The notes beneath the pieces are model-generated. The model ran no database searches. It saw nothing but the letters and a program-made list of their open reading frames with translations, and had not been told where the DNA came from. From positions 1 to 9,862 of the forward strand of contig USSR01000208.1 in assembly GCA_900557355.1 (NCBI GenBank): DNA of 9,862 bases. The letters are read 5' to 3'. Source of the stretch: an uncultured Bacteroides sp. GTDB taxonomy: Bacteria; Bacteroidota; Bacteroidia; Bacteroidales; Bacteroidaceae. Within the stretch, counting starts at the first letter, position 1, and each line of letters starts with the position of its first letter. The position numbers and the translations under genes are program-made. This document shows, piece after piece, positions 8,101 through 9,862 of the stretch.

Positions 8101-8292
8101 ACTAATTTTATAACGTCCGTTAATATCCGTAATTGCTCCTAAGCCAGCCTGATCTTTTACTGTTACATTGACACCGACCAGTGGCTCTTTATTCGTATCC
8201 GTCACTACTCCCGTTACTTCAATTTTTTTCTGCGCAAAAGTGGCAACAGAAACCAGTAACAAACAAATGGTGATAAAATTCTTTATTTTCAT
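5179..8292 (-). CDS. SusC/RagA-like TonB-linked outer-membrane transporter
   Basis: This 1037-residue protein is the TonB-dependent channel that imports the oligosaccharide held by its SusD partner. A Sec signal peptide (1-20, cleavage after TFA) is followed by a carboxypeptidase-regulatory-like domain (about 24-98; VTGVVTDTNKEPLVGVNVTV). A TonB-box-like segment DEVVITGTG (104-112) comes next, then the plug (about 115-228) with the SusC-family signature KDASTTAIYGPRGANGVV (206-223), and a 22-strand-type barrel to the end. There is no STN domain, so signalling to an anti-sigma factor is not suggested. DVNGDGVINDGD (846-857) resembles a calcium-binding loop and is common in this family. The C-terminus YPLSRVMTLGLTVNI is a normal barrel-closing end, so the gene looks intact. 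It begins 20 bases after the TIG/NHL gene, with an A-rich leader and no Shine-Dalgarno motif. Confidence 0.96.
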   Translation of the reverse strand: MKIKNFITICLLLVSVATFAQKKIEVTGVVTDTNKEPLVGVNVTVKDQAGLGAITDINGRYKISIEEFSRLVFSYIGFDKQEVLVKRQQVVNVIMKESEASELDEVVITGTGAQKKLTVTGAVTTVNVNDLKANPTANLSNALAGNVAGVLAMQTSGQPGKNTSEFWIRGISTFGADNSALVLVDGFERSLDEINIEDVESFTVLKDASTTAIYGPRGANGVVLITTKHGKAGKINISAKVETSYNTRTITPEFVDGYTHARMMNEARITRNQEPIYQNDELEILRLGLDPDLYPNVDWKDVLLKDGAMTYRANVNMNGGGNTARYFVSLSYISEEGMYKTDEAVRKDYNTNPGSQRWNYRLNTDIDITKTTLVKVGVSGSLKKRNAPGQGGNVWASLINQSPISIPVMYSNGYVPAFGKEDDRSNPWVLATQTGYFEIWENKVQTNISLEQKLDFITKGLRFEGRFGFDTNNTNEISRKKMPQTWRAERFRNTDGEITFKEQRTEEKMTQSSISTGNRTEFLEAILHYNRAFKAHHVGGTLKYSQDAYRTTVDIGTDIKNGIAKRHMGLAGRASYNWNYRYFIDFNFGYNGSENFADGHRFGFFPAFSLAWNIAEEKFIKKHLEWMNMFKLRYSYGKVGNDKLGERFPYLYTIAKSYKENDKDVTFPGWNWGDYGYGNSYDGMAYTQLASENVTWEIATKHDIGVDLSLFNDKFTATVDYFHEQRDGIYMERKYLPGIVGIVRSNPKANVGSVRSQGFDGHFAYKQKINRVNLTVRGNFTYSKNEILEKDEENTVYPYQTEAGYRVNQAKGLIALGLFKDYDDIRNSPQQTAWGKVQPGDIKYKDVNGDGVINDGDKVAIGATTKPNLIYGFGISAQWKGFDFNVHFQGAGKSSFFINGSTVFAFKDSQWGNVLGNLVANRWVDADTAAKLGIPANEDPNASYPRLSYGGNDNNQQKSTFWLKNGSYLRLKTLEVGYTLPKSIVNKIKFNNIRVFFIGTNLLTFAKFKEWDPELGSSTGAEYPLSRVMTLGLTVNI

Positions 8293-8312
8293 GTGTTTTT
8301 TCTTTTATTCGG

Positions 8313-9827
8313 TTATTGTTCTCCCTCTTCCGGTTGACTCTCTTCCGGATGTTCTTCTGTCGCTTCAGGAATCTTTTCTAATGCTATCTTCCGGATACGA
8401 TGATTGTTCACATCACCCACATAAAAAGTTTCTGTATCTTCATCATAAGCTAAAGCATAAGGATAATTAAAACGTGCTTCATCACGTAAATGGCCATCCA
8501 CATATCCATTAGCATGTACATTCATTCCTGTGCTTCCTCTTCCGGCAAAAGTAGAGACTACTCCATCCGGAGTCAATTTACGTATACAGTGATTATTACG
8601 ATCCGTAAAATAGAAGTCATAACAATCCTCTTTATTCGCATCCTCATACTCTTTGTTAAATACGAAGACTCCCTGTCCGGGTTTATTCAAGCGTGCTTTT
8701 GTTCCTGCCAAGTCTTTATAATCTGCTTGTCCGGGCTGTCCACAAACAATATATGGGGTCGTAAGTCGTTTGTTAACTCTGTCATAATTTGAACGGAGAA
8801 TATAATGCTGATTCTGTACCATCATATAAACATAATCACCAGATGGATGAACGATAAAGTTAAATTCCCAGTTGGCATCCTGAATCGTAAACAGTTCTTC
8901 TGCATGAGCTTTATTATCGTTTGCTCCCCATTGGTAAAAATCATATCTGAGCACAGCCCCTGAACCAAAGAAATTATAATATAATTCACCATTTTCCGGG
9001 TGTATCATTGAGTTCTGACACCCTCTACTTGTGGTCAGACGTTTTACTACAGGATTCTGGAAATCTGTAACATCAACCATATCATTATCTTGGTTACGGA
9101 TTAACATTATATTACTTGCGGCATTATCAGCTCCTTTTGAGCATGCTATAATCATAGTATCTTTACTTAAAGTCCATGACATGCTACGCAAGCGGTCGGC
9201 TCCTTCCGAACTACCGGTTATTCCAGTGTATATTCTTTCATTTTTCAAATCCAATATACGCATCGGCTTACCATTACCATTATTTTCTGCATCCTGAGTT
9301 AAATACAGGATATCGTGATTTTTCGGGTCAAACTCGAACCATGCAGGAAAATCTATTTTACCACAGTCGCTAAAAGGACCTTCCTTTATAATTTCTCCAT
9401 TACCCTTCTCATCTACATATCCACATAAAGTTGATACGACCTTTTGTGGAACATATTTATATTTTGATGATACTATAACATCCTGTTCACCGACTTTTAC
9501 TTCAATAGTTCCTTCATAACATTGCTGCGGGGTAATACAGTACAAACTATTACCTTTCGCATTAATTACTTTTGCTTCTTTCCCGCCTATTTTCACAAAG
9601 ACAATAGAGGAATCAGTGCCGAAATTACTACCGTAAATAATCATTCGAGTGTTTGCTCCTCCTGCTTTGGGAGCAAAATCCGTCACAGTCACCGGTTGGC
9701 TGGGATCATAAGGTTCCGCAGACGCATCTTTATCATCTTTACAGCTACTGAAGCAAATCGTAAAGAGTAATAATAGAGTCATCCATTGAAATTCAATGAT
9801 CTCATGTCTCATAGTTTTACATTTCAT
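8313..9827 (-). CDS. TIG (IPT)/NHL-repeat lipoprotein, first visible gene of the PUL operon
   Basis: This 504-residue protein has a hydrophobic segment ending in the lipobox FSSC (Cys29) and then KDDKD, which fits export to the cell surface. A TIG/IPT immunoglobulin-like domain follows (about 45-126; VTDFAPKAGGANTRMIIYGS, IYGSNFG). The rest (about 130-482) looks like a beta-propeller; its last blades carry clear NHL repeats, YFTDRNNHCIRKL (406-418) and YVGDVNNHRIRKI (469-481), joined by STFAG (425-429). A Pro/Glu-rich acidic tail (about 486-504) ends the protein. The start is uncertain: Met1 gives an unusually long signal region, and Met6 (at 9812) is equally plausible; both contain acidic residues before the hydrophobic core. 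Proteins of this type recur beside susCD pairs in Bacteroides, and carbohydrate or protein binding at the surface is likely but not shown. Only 35 bases lie upstream within the window, so the operon promoter may be outside. Confidence 0.85.
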   Translation of the reverse strand: MKCKTMRHEIIEFQWMTLLLLFTICFSSCKDDKDASAEPYDPSQPVTVTDFAPKAGGANTRMIIYGSNFGTDSSIVFVKIGGKEAKVINAKGNSLYCITPQQCYEGTIEVKVGEQDVIVSSKYKYVPQKVVSTLCGYVDEKGNGEIIKEGPFSDCGKIDFPAWFEFDPKNHDILYLTQDAENNGNGKPMRILDLKNERIYTGITGSSEGADRLRSMSWTLSKDTMIIACSKGADNAASNIMLIRNQDNDMVDVTDFQNPVVKRLTTSRGCQNSMIHPENGELYYNFFGSGAVLRYDFYQWGANDNKAHAEELFTIQDANWEFNFIVHPSGDYVYMMVQNQHYILRSNYDRVNKRLTTPYIVCGQPGQADYKDLAGTKARLNKPGQGVFVFNKEYEDANKEDCYDFYFTDRNNHCIRKLTPDGVVSTFAGRGSTGMNVHANGYVDGHLRDEARFNYPYALAYDEDTETFYVGDVNNHRIRKIALEKIPEATEEHPEESQPEEGEQ

Positions 9828-9862
9828 AATACACTAGATTTAAATTATTGATTATTCTGATC

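Larger units (their letters stand above)
2105..9827 (-). other. Putative four-gene PUL operon (TIG/NHL - susC - susD - DUF4973)
   Basis: All four genes are on the minus strand with gaps of 20, 14 and 18 bases, too short for separate promoters of the usual kind, so a single transcript is likely. All encode exported proteins: three lipoproteins and one outer-membrane barrel. This is the binding and import part of a polysaccharide utilization locus. No carbohydrate-active enzyme or regulator is present inside the window; such genes may lie beyond 9862. Downstream (toward 1) the operon is closed off by the convergent ATPase gene. Confidence 0.8.

Noticed and set aside
8168..8470. A 100-codon open frame on the plus strand across the susC/TIG-NHL junction.
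   Set aside because: It lies antisense to two well-supported genes, has cysteine- and phenylalanine-rich composition typical of a reverse-complement shadow, and resembles no family.
8490..8792. A 100-codon plus-strand open frame inside the TIG/NHL gene.
   Set aside because: Antisense to a gene with clear NHL repeats; low-complexity Ile/Ser composition fits a shadow frame.

Overview
The window looks like part of a Bacteroides-type genome (Bacteroidota, probably gut). The evidence is a SusC/SusD-like pair, surface lipoproteins with acidic residues right after the lipobox cysteine, AT-rich gene starts without Shine-Dalgarno motifs, and a TAnnTTTG-type promoter element. I cannot name a species.

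Most of the window (9827 down to 2105, minus strand) is one tightly packed four-gene block with gaps of only 14 to 20 bases, read as one operon. In transcription order it encodes a TIG/NHL-repeat lipoprotein, a SusC-like TonB-dependent transporter, a SusD-like glycan-binding lipoprotein and a small DUF4973-type lipoprotein. Together they form the outer-membrane capture and import part of a polysaccharide utilization locus (PUL). SusC is the transport channel, SusD its substrate-binding lid, and the two other lipoproteins probably help bind substrate at the surface. No glycoside hydrolase, lyase, sulfatase, sigma/anti-sigma pair or hybrid two-component regulator lies inside the window, so the substrate cannot be read from it. 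The operon may begin or be regulated beyond position 9862.

On the left, on the plus strand, is a single gene for a P-loop ATPase of the ATPase_2 family fused to a C-terminal DUF234/PD-(D/E)XK-like domain. It is most likely translated from 322. The longer reading frame from 214 runs through what looks like its own promoter (246-277) and a 27-bp dyad symmetry (278-304).

The ATPase gene and the PUL converge on a 433-base gap (1672-2104). It holds four inverted repeats and no credible gene. The strongest, at 1905-1941, has a perfect 12-bp stem and is the best candidate for a bidirectional terminator. The first 245 bases hold no supportable gene. I saw no rRNA, tRNA, CRISPR array or intact insertion sequence.
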